DNA of 64,000 nucleotides from Helicoverpa zea (taxonomy: Eukaryota > Arthropoda > Insecta > Lepidoptera > Noctuidae), in the NCBI RefSeq assembly GCF_022581195.2, contig NC_061463.1:5208001-5272000 (forward strand), in the 5' to 3' direction. The translations under genes were made by a program, and so were the position numbers. Position 1 is the stretch's first letter; each line of letters begins with the position of its first letter. This document shows positions 48,544 to 61,320 of the stretch, in pieces. The notes beneath the pieces are model-generated. The model saw only the letters and a program-made list of their open reading frames with translations. It was not told the DNA's origin and did not search any database.

Positions 48544-51500
48544 ATGGATTTGGCCGAGACGATGAAGAGTGTATTGGCTAAAAGCACTGGAACTTCAAGT
48601 GGAGCGGCGAGTACGTCAAGCTCAGCGACCCCGCACGGCGCCGAGGGCTATGTCACGGAGAAACTGTACATGCTGCTGCAGCTATACCTACAGAACAAGG
48701 GATGGAGCCCCAGCATAGAACTCTTACAGTGTTTCAGTGATCTCAAAGAGTCCTCCATGCTTCCCAGTGCTGCATATTTACAGTGAGTCTTTTTATTTTT
48801 GTTGATGCTATATATTCTTACAAGATTCCTGTTTTCTATATGTTTTCCTCATTAGTGTAAATATAAACACAAATAAAATATCATATGTAACATCACAAAC
48901 ATAATAACACCTCAGTTATTATTCTGATTATTAATAATTTCCAGAAATCTCTAAGCATAATCACATTTGGTGCAATGCATATCACATTATAACAAAATCA
49001 TGCTTATTTACAGAATGATGGCATCCAGAGTGGGTTTAGATACACAGGGGAGACTGATTCTTCGTGAAAATGGTAAAATTATATTACCGTATGAACATTT
49101 TGCAAACGCTGTTATGTTGAAACACATGAATGGGCCTCATGGACTCCATCTAGGATTAGAAGCCACCGTCAGAGCTGTGAGTACATATGTACAACTGTAT
49201 TTAAAGTTCATGTCACTATTAGATATGATGATATTATAATATAAACAGAAGTCTATTGTGTAACCCCTCAGTTCAGTATTATTCATGCTAAACATAATGA
49301 AAATTATTCTTTTAAGGTTGTGGAGTCATATACAATAGGCAGAGAGCAGTTTGGAATGGAGAAGGAGTTCATAATAGAAGTGGTGCAGAACTGTCCTAAC
49401 CCAGCTTGTCGGTATTACAAGAATCAGCTAGAGATGACACAGAAGTCAATACAGCAGCATCTATCGCAGCAGCCCACATACATACCTGGTATTTACTGCA
49501 CTATAGCTTACTATAATCTCTGCAATTTTACTAGGAATATAAGGCAGTCTCAAAGCAACCGAGAGATAGAAATTATTCTGAAGACCTTCATTTATGCAAT
49601 TTAACATTAGTTCTTACATATTTTATGATAACTCTGACAATTTGTAAGATAAATGAAACATACCGCATACAAAAGTGGTGCTGATATTTAACCAAATTAT
49701 TATTGTTCAATAAAACAATAGATCTGATTCTCATTAGAAAGTAATAATTATAGTGTGCAGTCAAGGTCCAGTTGGTTTCCATTAAGATCATGTACTTTCT
49801 ATCTGTATCATGGTCTACTTGGGAAATTAATGGAACACAAGCTAATACCAATGCGTTGTTTGATGTGAAAATGTTTTTTTCCAATTTTGCTCTATATAAT
49901 GCTTATTCATGTGGGAAGGTGCACTTTTTTCCTGACATTCATAATTTTGAATATGCATAACAAATCTAAACAATGAGAGTGAGATGTATTTTTGATAATT
50001 GAGAAAGCAAAGGATAATGTTATGTATCTTAAATGGTACATTATTCTTTGCATCAGATGCGGGTGCTTCTAACTTGCCTGACAGCCAGGCAGTGGAGCGT
50101 CTGCTACGCAGCACGGCTCTCGCACAAGACTACCAGCTTCCGCTTGCACCACATCTCGCCGCTCTCAGTGAGTTGTTATGTAAAAATCACCTTTCTTTGT
50201 CTTTTATGCTGTTTTACTAACTCTTGAAATGGCATTTGTTGGTCACATTTACATATTTGCGGTTCTTGGCAGCCTGCCTTTACTGTTACAGCCTTTTTAT
50301 CGTCCCACTGCTGGGCACAGGCCTCCTCTCACATGGAGAAGGATTGAGCATTAATCACCACGCTTGCTCAATGCGGGTTGGTGATTTCAGACTTTATAGT
50401 CCAGGTTTCCTCAAGATGTTTTCCTTCACCTTTTTTATCAGCCATTGGTGTCTAAGTATACTTAGAAAGTACATACGAACTTAGAAAAGTTGCATTGGTA
50501 CTTGCCTGACCCTGGAATCGAACCCACACCCTCATACTCGAAAGGTTGGTTCTTTACCCACTAGGCCACCACGACTTCACTAACTGCCTGCCTTTACTAA
50601 CCCAACTTATTTATTCTCAACATTATTTATTGTACACAACTGATGTGGCCAGTGTCTTTGATACATTAATGAATATTGAAAAGACGAGTTGAAAAATCTT
50701 TTTACTTTCTTCTATTGCAGCAAGCCTAACAGGCGAGAAGTCAGACCGTCGCAGCCAGGACAAGCTGTCACAGCACCAACAGATGCTGCTTCAGCATCAG
50801 AACCGATCACTGGGCCATCAGTCGTCCATTGACAAGTACGCTCACTCTCAACAACGCTCCTCCAGCTCTTCACAAGCCAGTCTCGACACCAAGTCTAAGC
50901 ATCATTATGCTGATGAGCATAAGCTCACTGATTTTCTGAGGTAATTGATGTTTTTTTACATCTTTGTGCACAAAGTAACGTGGTTCGGAAGGCACGCCTG
51001 CAGCTGCATTGGCAGTTATTACTTGTAGTTTGACAACCAGACTTAGCAAGATTATTCTTGTGTACAAAGAAGAGGGTAATTTATTACAAGAAAAATGGAA
51101 AATCTAAGAAAGTAGCGTCGAAAAATGCGTATGTTCTGGGAAGGGAACGTGCGGCCCATTTTTTGTAACACCAAAAACGCTTGTTACTTCACTCACACTC
51201 GTTAGCTCATTGTTTTGGTCACTCCTACCGTCCGTATTTGCCCTAGAAGAAGGCATTTAACCTACCTGCCTTATGGCATCTCCGTTCTTTCTTTACTCGG
51301 TGGCAGTACACAACAAAGCATGTTGATTGGTTGCAGGGCTAACCTGGAGAGCCTGGAGTCGCTGTCGGGCGGGTCCGGGCACGCGGAGCGCGGCGCGGGC
51401 GGGCAGGAGCGCGTGGTGCGCGCCTTCGCGGAGCTGGCGCGCAACCTGCAGCGCATGCGGCCCTGCGTGCGCCCCGCCATGTGCAAGCCCTACGGCAAGC

Positions 51501-52244
51501 AGAGCGAGCAGCTGCAGAAGAGTACGTACCGCAACCTACAGCGCAACCTGCAGCCCCACAAAACGCCCACCCTTTTCTATGTGTTTTCGCTAGGAAGTAG
51601 AAATGGCGCAACCATCTCCCGTTTTTTTACATCCAACTATCCTCACTAAAGAGTTTAGTTTAGTTAGCTTTTATCGAGTGAACTACAGATTGGATCACCT
51701 AACAAAAAAAAACAATAAAAAATATGTATGTAGCTACGCAATTTATTACTTGCGTTAGCACCTATCATCATCATCAGCCTATAGCAGTCCACTGCTGGAC
51801 ATAGGCCTCTCCAAGTGCACGCCACTGAGATCGATTTTCGGCTGCTCGCATCCAGCTCCTGCCAGCCGTCTTGCGCAAGTCATCACTCCACCGTGCCTGA
51901 GGACGTCCTACACTACGTTTGCCGAGGCGTTAGCACCTATGATACAATTTAATTATTAAAATTAATTAATCAATAAACAAGAATAGGGCCAGCCGATCGT
52001 GTGTCAAATTGGTGTCCCAATATTTATTTATTTATAACTAGCTTTTGCCCGCAACTTCGTTCGCGTGGAATAGTGACTACCAGCAGATTTTTGATTTGAC
52101 CAATAGATGGCGCTATATGTCCGGAATAATTTTATTTTTATTTTTTTTTTGTAATAAAAACTATCCTATGTCCTTTCTCAAGTTTCAAACTATGTCTGTA
52201 CCAAATTTCACACAAATCGGTTCAGTAGTTTAGGCGTGAAGAAA

Positions 52245-52279
<35 letters not shown>

Positions 52280-52910
52280 AAGACAGACAGACAGACAGAC
52301 AGAGTTACTTTCGCATTTATAATATTAGTTTGGATTTATCCTTTTCTTGCCGACCTGAGAGATCCTGTTGAGCAGATACTATTAGGTCCTGCTATATTAA
52401 ACATTTTGAGCTGCTCAGTCGTAGATGTCTTTTCTATGGTTTAAAAAGTTTAAATTATGTTTATTTTTTATAATTTCAGTATTGTTGGATACCATCCAAT
52501 TGGTGCAGTCGCTACGTAGCTACCTGCCGCCGCCGCACATTCAGGTCACCTCGTGGAAGAATGATGATAAACTTCGGTAAGACAAATTAACTGTCACTAA
52601 AGATAAACGAATCATAGTAGTTGTTTCCTAATTCAATAATCTCTATGAATATAATGAAGAGTGAATATTGTTGTGTTGACTCTGATTTTCTAAATCGATA
52701 TTAAAATTGTTCCACCATTCGAAAGCCACACTATTCCCGAGTAACAAAGGCTATATTTTGTCCGGGGAAGAATTTCGCTCGGGCCGTGGGTGAAACCGCG
52801 GAAAAACAGCTACTTAGTGATAGAAAGCAAAACTTAGGTTTAATATTTTTTTATTCAGCTCTAACAACATGGAGGAGCTGGAGAGCCGTAAGATAGTGAG
52901 CGGCAACTAG
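48544..52910 (+). CDS. conserved-looking protein of unrecognised family (412 aa, 8 exons)
   Basis: Exons: 48544-48782, 49014-49176, 49317-49488, 50057-50167, 50721-50940, 51337-51521, 52480-52576, 52859-52910. All phases agree (1239 bases with TAG). The start at 48544 (MDLAETMKSV) is preferred over an in-frame ATG at 48478, which lacks any exon-like composition. After a Ser-rich start comes a hydrophobic helical segment (EKLYMLLQLYLQNKGW), a compact region with a Cys pair (CPNPAC), a Gln/His/Ser-rich linker, and a C-terminal helical block (RVVRAFAELARNLQRMRP; LLDTIQLVQSLRSYLPPP). No signal peptide or membrane span is seen. I do not recognise a family; the ordered ends with a disordered middle suggest an intracellular adaptor or cofactor. 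Function unknown. Confidence 0.85.
49489..50056 (+). other. intron 3 of the unrecognised gene, nothing seen
   Basis: AT-rich; no repeat or exon recognised. Confidence 0.5.
50275..50580. repeat. composite SINE-like repeat in intron 4
   Basis: Starts with 'cccactgctgggcacaggcctcctctcacatgg', a frequent lepidopteran word, and ends with a tRNA-like head on the minus strand: B box GGTTCGATTCCAGG at about 50510-50525 and 'gtggcctagtgggtaaag' at 50554-50573. It lies between exons 4 and 5. Confidence 0.7.
51535..51630. repeat. fragment of repeat family A next to exon 6
   Basis: 'cagccccacaaaacgcccaccc' to 'aaatggcgcaacc' is a rearranged inverted copy of 429-640. It begins 14 bases after the exon 6 donor. 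Confidence 0.55.
51765..51935. repeat. dispersed repeat ('cagtccactgctggacataggcctctcc')
   Basis: Contains 'ctggacataggcctctccaag', 'gctgctcgcatccagc' and 'ccaccgtgcctgaggacgtcct', a familiar lepidopteran retroposon 3' region. A short related fragment is at 35785-35827. Confidence 0.65.
52036..52336 (+). repeat. dispersed repeat, family B, young copy 2
   Basis: Near-identical to 37276-37542, including a 62-codon spurious frame that is the same in both. The CAGA microsatellite is longer here (52246-52302, with one AGAAAG interruption). A diverged minus-strand fragment lies at about 52735-52825. Confidence 0.85.
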
Positions 52911-55580
52911 CCACCGGACGCCAGCGCCGCCGACGGCTGAGCCGCGGTGACGTCACCACGCCCGCTGTCCACACGGTTCGATGATCTGACCATTGTAGCT
53001 TGCAGCAAAACATATCTCTGTACTTTGTATCGCGTAACATATATTAACTACGTCTTGTAATCTCATATTAGCAATAGAACCGTAGACACAATGTAACGTG
53101 TAATAATAGTGTTGTATATCAATATTATCACATCTCTTGCTGTAAACTTCAATATTCAGGCCACATCTGATGTTAACTTCATATTTAATCAATATCAGCA
53201 TATTATTCGTAACAGTAATTTCTCGATTACAACTTGTCATTAGGTAGTGTGTAAGTTGAGATAAAATTTCCATTTATTTGGAATGTTGTACCTTGAGAGT
53301 GAAACCGTGTCGGACACCGAGCTGTCGAATATTTTATTATTTAGTAATATTGTTGTACGCGGATCTGTGCGTCTACGCTTACGCTGAATTAATTGAATAT
53401 CGGGCGGAGGAGATTGTGTAACAGCATGTTCAGCACAAACTTGGTTTATATAATAATGTAGTTATCTGCTGTCCTTGTTTTTGCGGTTTTTATTGCTTTA
53501 CTTGTTGGTGTTTGCAGAAGTTTCTTTTTTTTATATTTTACTTACATTTTTCCATATTATCTGTTGTAAAAGTTCATACAGTCAATGTATGTTATTGCTT
53601 TCGTTGTTACTGAATGTATTTAATGGTTAAGGTTTTTTTTCTACCGTAATTTGAAGATTCGTCCTAATTATTTTAAGTTTAATCTCAGTTATTATCGTAA
53701 GTGCATTATTTACACTGTGATAGAAGTGTAATAGGAGTAGGTCTGAGCGAAGTCTTGACATGAATGTTACTTAGGAACGTATGTAGTAGTGAGCGTCGCC
53801 GGCTGCTCGCCGAGTATTATGCGCATTATGTAATAAAGTTTGATCGCCATGTCTTGTCTTGTGAGTGATAGGGAGGTTAGTATCTTATTGAAGACTGCAA
53901 ATTTTTCACGTCTTAGCTGATGTTGCCTGTGGATGTATAAAATTAGGATCTGTAAGAAATGATGAGATGTGCATACTGTACACTGAGACACTTGTCGCCT
54001 CGTACAAAACGGAATTTTATTCATAAGGTTTTAGGTATAAATTATTATTCGTAGTTAGGACACTTTTTCACGTACCTATTATTATTTTGATGTCTCAGTG
54101 TACAGTAGAGTAAATAGACGGTCGAAGGAGCTTAGCTGAAGTGGACTTTGATCGAGATGTATCACTGATAGGAGTCACTATTTACTTCCATAACATCATC
54201 ATGTGAAATAATGGACTACATAAGTTTAATGATTAGTGCAATAATTAGGCAAAGCCTACTTTAAATTTAAAGTTTTGTATCTTAGTACTGTAATTCTAAA
54301 TTATAAACATAATTTGTCATATTCACATCACAACGGAGGTGAGTGTGAGGTTGTATTGTATAGCGTAAGTACCAGATTCTGACATGGTCTCGGTTCATTG
54401 GATTGTTGTACGCATCACAATTTATTTGATTATTGTCAAATAACATTAATTGTAAGCAGCTTTTTGTAGGTAAGTGCGTTGTACACTTATGTTGTATTTC
54501 ATATTCGTATTAGCGGTCGGTTATGGCAGAACTATAATCGGCATAATATTCTACGTTACAACTCTTGTCTCGGTACATTATCCAAATATTTACGAGGCTA
54601 CTATGTTTTCATCGACAACTAACAATACACCTAGTATTAATTAAGTTGATATAACCGTCAAAATCTTACTCTTGAAAAGTATTATAAACTTCCAAAAGAA
54701 TCTCTCTCTGTATTAGAATTATAAGCTTTCTAGTCAAAAATGGATTTCATATTGCATTTTTTTTATTGATATAATCGGAATTCTTTCATAAGGTATTGGA
54801 AATTGATAAAATTTAATGTGACTTATTTCTTTGAAGCTCTCTGTCAGTTCAGCGTGCTATTATTTTTGCGCAGAAATAACTTGATCTCCTACCGTTGCAC
54901 GTAACTACATGGTATTCACGTTCTGAACAGTAGGGCGACAATGACAGAGTATGAAACTGACTATTTTCTATTATATTACTTCCTCTTAGTGATGGTTAAT
55001 TCATACGTAATAACATAGTCTTTTGTATTGTATTGTAGTATTTACGGACACGTTAAATTATTCATCATCATCATCATTCATTAGTATATTTATCCTCTGT
55101 AAAAGCATTTATTATTGTTTGGTAAAACGTACCCGTAATTTTCAACAACGTTTGGCATCTGAATTCTGTGATAAATTTTTATTCAATCAAAATCTAATTT
55201 TGACATAACGCAATACCAATCGGAAAATTAGTTACTATTTTACATTATTTTAAAATTGTGTTTCGAAATTTATTTAAGTTTATAGTGTATCTCAGCTGGT
55301 GATTGCTTGGTTTTAGACTGATCCAAATTGAGAAATACACGACACAAGGAGGTGTCAACAAACCTCTAGTATTACTATTATTTCGCCGATACAGAAGTCG
55401 ATTCGGTATTTAAGCAATCAGCAATTGTATTTATGTAGTATCAAAATTGGCCTTGCCATGTAATTTATTATTTGTATCTGAAGATTCTTTTAATGTAATG
55501 GTGGTAATTTAGTAATGAAAAGCAGTGCTTAGAAGTAAATAAATAAATAATGATAAAATTGTTTTTTTTTTTAAACTTAT
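52911..55580 (+). other. 3' UTR and downstream region of the unrecognised gene
   Basis: No coding exon. Candidate poly(A) signals: AATAAA at about 53832, and a cluster of AATAAATAAATAA at about 55537. The 3' UTR is therefore 0.9 or 2.6 kb long, depending on use. Confidence 0.5.
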
Positions 55581-57907
55581 TATTTAGGCTGGATCTGAAA
55601 AACACTTATTCCGAAACCTCCCAAGATGCATGAGCTATTTGACGAAAAAATGCTTAATTAGACTTATCCTTGTAAACAGGGGAATTATTTTTTCGTAGGT
55701 TTCCCTGCCTGCAATACCAAAGTATTTGATCAACTAGCTTATGCATGTATATAACTTGCAGTGGGATCTCGGACCAACAGGATACATGCGCTCAGTTAGG
55801 CAGCCACTACTTCTAAAACTGTTTTCAGCTGCATCAGGGTTGACTTAGGAAACTAGCCCTTCGTAGATTGGCAGTCAGTAGAAGCCACCATTGAACGAAT
55901 CAAAATGAAACAAGGGAGTAGATCAGAGAAAAATATTTTTATTTTTATGACAATCATTATTACCTACACCAATCATTTTGGAAAGAAGTAACAATGTTCT
56001 GATCAACTGAAACTGTTCGGAATGTTTATGACATTGCCACGATTATACATATATTGCGAGCAATATTATTTCAAATTGTTATTAATTTTTTTGTACGCGC
56101 AAGAACGAGAAAGCATGCAAAACCGAAATTATATTCGTGGAATGTTCTACATACACACATTTGGCACAATATGTAAGTACACAATATAACAAATACTTAT
56201 TTTTGATTGCTTATCAACGACAATATCAATAACTTTAGTTTCACAAACTACGCGTAATACAATAATCTTTGAAAATATATTATTATACGAGTATTTATTC
56301 AAATTACATAGCACAATATCACGCCTGTTTTCCGAAAGAGTTAGGCAGAGGGTATTCCAACTTATAGTACACTGGCATCTCGCCAGTTATCATGAACCCT
56401 TTATTAATAAACAGAATCCTTTGGAATTATAGTAGGATCTCAAGCAATGTCGCTTGTGACAACCAGATCTGAGTTGTTAGGGACTTTTTATTATGACTAT
56501 AGTAATATTAAATACACCACCGTAGAAAAAGTACAAAACATCTAATATTTTTTAAAGTTACATGGTATACAGATTATATTCATATATTTCATAATGATAT
56601 TAAACAACAGCTATCGATGTGCGTATGTGTGTGTTATGTATGGACCAATACAATAATCTTACAAATACTTGAGAACTTGATAATTAGAACATTCGATGAT
56701 TGTCACTACCTTGTGTTGAATAGAGCAAAACTATATTTACAACATATATAATTCTTTTAAAGTACGTAAATAAATCGTTTTAGAACGAAAATTGACAACA
56801 TGATTAAACTATTTAAGAATTAATTAAATTATTAAACAAAGTGATCCTATAAGGGTTCCGTTTTTTCCTTTTGAGGTACGGAACCCTAAAAACCGTACGT
56901 AGAAAAAAAGACTTGCAACTCGATTGGACATTACGTAATCGATAAATGCGTTGGACCGATTGACGGGTCCGAATGTTCAAATGCGTTTGTGAATAGAACG
57001 CGATCTACACTAGGAATGTAATTATGTAAGTAATCTTATGCACCCTACGTCGGTGGAACCAAAGAATAGGGTGTGGAAAACATTCGACACTACTCTCATT
57101 AAGCCAATTTGATTTTCAAGGCCTAATATGGACTGTCCCCTAACACATATTTTGGATCCACCATAATAATCTTACACTTCAGCCAACTATCATTATAATG
57201 ATATAAATTTTTATTCCTTTCGAGAAAGCTTTCATTCATATTATATTGAAATTGAAGAGGCTGTATTAGTTAAGACCTTTAGAAAAAGAATCAGTATAAT
57301 ACCTTGATTATTTAGTACCTATTAATGGCTGGCTGGTATGATCAACGATTATGAAAACAGCACGTCTTAACTAATCAACTAGTTTAGTTAAACAGCTGGA
57401 CCGGTACTTGCAAGTGAATGCAATATACGATACTGAATGCCTATATATTAATGTTACATTTAATGTACAAAAATCCTAATACCGTGATCAAGTTCCCGAA
57501 GTCTGTTGTTCGATTAAGTATAAAAAACCTTATAAAATTTACTACAGGTAAGTTTAAGTAATTTCAGAATCGTATACTGCATTTCGAACTTACATTCAAA
57601 GGGTAACAGCGCTTTCGGACTAGCGGATTTTCTGCTTGGGTTTTCCGAGTGGACCGTACAATTGATTGACAGGTTCAAACGATCACATCTACAACTGTCG
57701 GACAGGATTTTGGTGGTCGGAATGGTAGTCCATAAAAAAACCGTGCGGAAAACCCGCTAGTGTGAAAGAAAATACCAATTTTCTCGCGCGTGTTCTCACG
57801 AAAGCGTCAGATGCAAATTCACTCTCACTTTTACAATACAAGTTAGGAATAAGAACTTTAAGCTAATTGAGTATAATAAATAATCGTTGTAGCATGAGGT
57901 TTCTTGT
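55581..57907. other. intergenic, convergent 3' ends, one short MITE-like repeat
   Basis: No gene. At 56846-56893 'agggttccgttttttccttttgaggtacggaaccct' is a small palindromic repeat common in Lepidoptera. The 3' UTR of the minus-strand METTL9 gene must lie in the right part; TTTATT words (minus-strand AATAAA) occur near 57212. Confidence 0.5.
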
Positions 57908-59124
57908 TTAAGACGCGGGGTCTACGGCTGTTGGTTTGAATACGTACACGGAATCGTCGAGCCAGTAATATGCTTGGGCAAAGTCTCCTTCGCAGAGGTA
58001 GGGGGCTCGCGACCACGATACCAGCTCGAAGCCTGCCTCCTCACGCATGAACTTCACGAAGGCAGTCAACTGGTCTTCGAAGTATAAGCCTTCGATTGGC
58101 AAACGCTCTTCTGGTTTGTGGTCTGAGGTCACTGGAACAGGAAAAAAAAGAGGGTCATTTTTCTACTCAACAGCTAAAATTTCTGCTTTAACACATTTAT
58201 CAAATAAAAAAAGCTTATTTCTTCTGTTTGGAGACAAAGCAGACATATATGATTTTTCCATGTGTATCTTCTGTATGTATCCTTCGTCTGATTTTTTTCG
58301 GACGGCGCAAGGAAGACCAAAAATAAGTCTTGCAAAATTACGATATTCCGAGTTATGTCCTGGGACAACCACACCTCTTCGCCGAAGAGGTCTGATCTGA
58401 CGGAACTATTTAAAGGCCTTACCTTCCACGTAAGGCTTGTACGGCAATACGAGAGCCAGCATGAGGACGCCGCCGGGCGCGAGCGCGTCCCTGGCTTGCT
58501 TCAGCATGGTCTTCGGCTTGCTGCAGCGGTCGAGCAGGTTCAGCATGCATATGCAGTCGAACTGGCGGTAATGGTGCCACTTCTCAGTGTCTAGTAGTCT
58601 GTAATGGAGTGATGATTATTAACTTTGGGTTTAAGAAATTTAAAAGAGGCAGTTAAGTGATACGATGAATCTATACGTGAAAGGCAAAATTATCCAAATA
58701 GCAGTGTGCCAATAAGTTTATATTTATTTTATAATGAAATGATACCCTTTCGTTCGACGCTTTGACGACACGAGTAAGAACATGGGAAAACTGGGATTTT
58801 ATTTCAGACCAGTGTATTTTTCACACGGTTTTTTACACAACACTCATTCCGAAATCCTTAAAAAAAACTGCCAATTTGCACCAACATAAAAATATAAAAA
58901 ACAGTACTAACTTGTATCCTTTTTCAGCGAGTGTTTTCCTCATGCTGGCCGATATTTCAGTGGCATAGTTGTGCGGGTAGATGTGCGCGAACCGGCGGCT
59001 GACCTCGCCGTCTCCGGCGCCCACGTCGACGAGTGCGCCGGCGCCGATGCCGTGCCCCGTGACGCGCAGCAGCGCCCGGGCCTGAGCCTCCGACAGCACG
59101 AACATAGAGCCGCGACCCAGCCAG
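57908..59124 (-). CDS. METTL9: METTL9/DREV-type histidine methyltransferase, C-terminal exons (5' part not in view)
   Basis: Three exons (5' to 3'): 58912-59124, 58423-58598, 57908-58131, phases 2-2-1 and in frame to TAA. They encode about 204 residues. Visible motifs: LGRGSMFVLS, the SAM-binding loop VDVGAGDGE, CMLNLLDRCSKP, LALVLPYKPYVE and APYLCEGDF near the end, in the order of the METTL9 family. METTL9 transfers a methyl group from S-adenosylmethionine to histidines in HxH motifs, giving 1-methylhistidine. The first exon here begins mid-codon after an acceptor (ttccag), so about 110 N-terminal residues of the usual 318 must come from exons further right, likely past 64000. Confidence 0.9.
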
Positions 59125-59690
59125 CTGGAACAAGCATGTGCTGATTCATTTTCTTCATTGTAAGCGGAAGTTGCTGGCAGTTGTGCAGGCAAAATTTTGA
59201 ATGCACATCGATTTTTAAGAGGTAGGAGAGTATGGTATGGTATTTTAAAGAATTTTTTTCAAAAATATCTCCTTAGCTTAATGTTATGTACATATATGAA
59301 ATATCGCCGGGAACCAGTGCATATTCATTAAATTCCATAAAAGTATGCTCGAATTATTTAAAAATACGGATATCATAAATATTCTTTTCTAAAATATTAG
59401 CTAGTAGGACTTATGTTCAACTAAGTAGTCAATCATCATGAAATGAATACGGGGTAAGAGAAAATTGCTTTAAAGAACAGGGTGTGGTAACGTTCCACCG
59501 CCTGGAGTGAACATGCGATGCTATATTACAGCCACGATTCAATGGAACTATTAATTTTCTTATCTAACTTAATTGTCCAAATAACAAAGTTCGTTCGATG
59601 TTTTGAACCTTCTAATTTAAACGTGGATAGGTTTCTAGAAAGCGATTTGTAAGCGAGTCGCTGAGCTAGGCAACAATAGCGCAATTATCT
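59125..59690 (-). other. METTL9 intron, nothing seen
   Basis: AT-rich. The minus-strand open frame continues from the exon to about 59200 but lies upstream of the acceptor, and its residues do not resemble METTL9. Confidence 0.5.
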
Positions 59691-61320
59691 AGTGCTGGCG
59701 TGGGTCGTGTGGTGGCGGCGTCGGAAGGAACAGTGCGCGATGCACGGTGCGCGGTGTCCGCAATTACCGGGATCAAGTACAAAGCGCGCTGCGGGCTACG
59801 GCCGGCCGGCCAGCGCCGCCGCTCGCTGCAAATTGTGCGCCCGCGGCTCCGCGACCCCGCGACGTCTTCATCGCGCCCCGGGCACCAACACAAGTGGATA
59901 ATGAGTAGTAAATCCCGCTCTCATTAGCTGAGACCGAGCGACGCTCCGATCGATACGAATTCGTCTGCGCCGGGTAAAGGGATAATCGGCGCTGGGCTCG
60001 AGCTCTGTTATTAGCCGTAGTACCATATATCACGTACGGCATTATCCGAGGCCTCCGGCGTCGCAATTACAGCCGCCCGAACAGCGCACACCGTTCAGTC
60101 ACAATGCCCTATTAGGAAAGCCTTAGAGGTAGTGTTCAGTAAAGCAGTGTCAGAGTCTGAAACTAGAGTACCTCAATACATTTCCGAGATGATCGTCTGC
60201 ATGGGATAGCAAACAAGTGCAGAACACGTAGTTAAGTCGCGTTACACGACAGGTATAGTTTGATACATATGTATCGCGGCGGGCAGCGTCGTCGTCGGTC
60301 GCTGGCAGCTCGTTTGCGGAGGCGCGCGGTACCGATTGATTGCTTTATTGTCTGGTCGGTGGCTGGCGCTGCGAGCGACGCGCAATACATGATACATGAA
60401 GCGGCTGCGCGGCCGCAACTAATGAGCACCGGCACCGCGTAATTGTCACCGGCCGCCGCGTAAACTCGCCAGATTCCACACTCGATGTGACAACGCACGA
60501 TTGAGTCAACACGCAAAAAGATCACGGGAATATGACGGCGGTTGTTACTGTGTTGTCGGCGGAATCAGGTGATTGATTTATTAGGACTATAACGAGGATA
60601 AGCACCGTTGTCGAGGTGACAATTTACCCTTCTCCTTTGATGAAAAAGTTTCCAAATGGGTACTTTTTAGACTTTTGACGAAAAGAGTGAGGGAATTTTC
60701 ATGGCCGTAGTGAAGGTAGATAGGTAGACACGTACTCGAGGCGATGAAGTAATAGGTAACAGAAACCACACGGAAGAGCGCGGTCTGTCGAGTGGAGTTG
60801 AAAATTGTGCGGCGCGGGGTGACGTGTAAATCGAGTAGAGCAGTAGGTAGGTGGATAGGCGGGCGCGGGGTATCTATTTCAATAGAATGCGGTGGCTTGC
60901 AACAAGGAATCCGATGCGGTTATCGACGACGGAGGTGAGAGATGTGTCGCCGGCGGGGGCCGGGGCGCGGGCGGGGCTCGTATCGCGATTGCATCGGAGA
61001 GCAAACAAGCGGGCGCGACACCCCGCCCGGGGGCGCTCAAATCATATTACCCCCGGCCTCACACCCGCGCCGCGCCAGCGCCACACACGTCATAAGAGTG
61101 TGCGTCGCTATGGCGACGGCCCGGGCCGTGCATGATATTAGTACGTGTGCGGCTCATCTCCGGCCGTTTAAACTTAACGCGCCGCCGCCTCGCGCGGGAA
61201 ATTAAAACCGGCTCCGGACCGGAAGGAGCAATCGACCCTCACGCCTCGTACGGGGACACGGCCGGCCACCGCTCACACAGCCGCCACCGCCGCTCTCACA
61301 CCGCACATTGCATTGTTCTA
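59690..61320. promoter_or_regulatory. long CpG-rich region, no gene called
   Basis: Several CpG-dense blocks (59690-60110, 60250-60470, 60780-61320). Open frames exist on both strands, as expected for GC-rich DNA, but none shows a domain, a consistent splice pattern or METTL9 similarity. It could be a promoter or enhancer cluster in a METTL9 intron or a neighbouring regulatory domain. Confidence 0.4.

Noticed and set aside
52045..52233. 62-codon frame identical to the one at 37284-37472.
   Set aside because: It lies wholly within a dispersed repeat copied at both places; identity reflects recent insertion, not a conserved peptide.
59692..60066. Overlapping Arg/Ala-rich frames on both strands in GC-rich DNA.
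   Set aside because: Long frames arise by composition in CpG-rich sequence; none has a domain, a splice partner or similarity to the METTL9 N-terminus.
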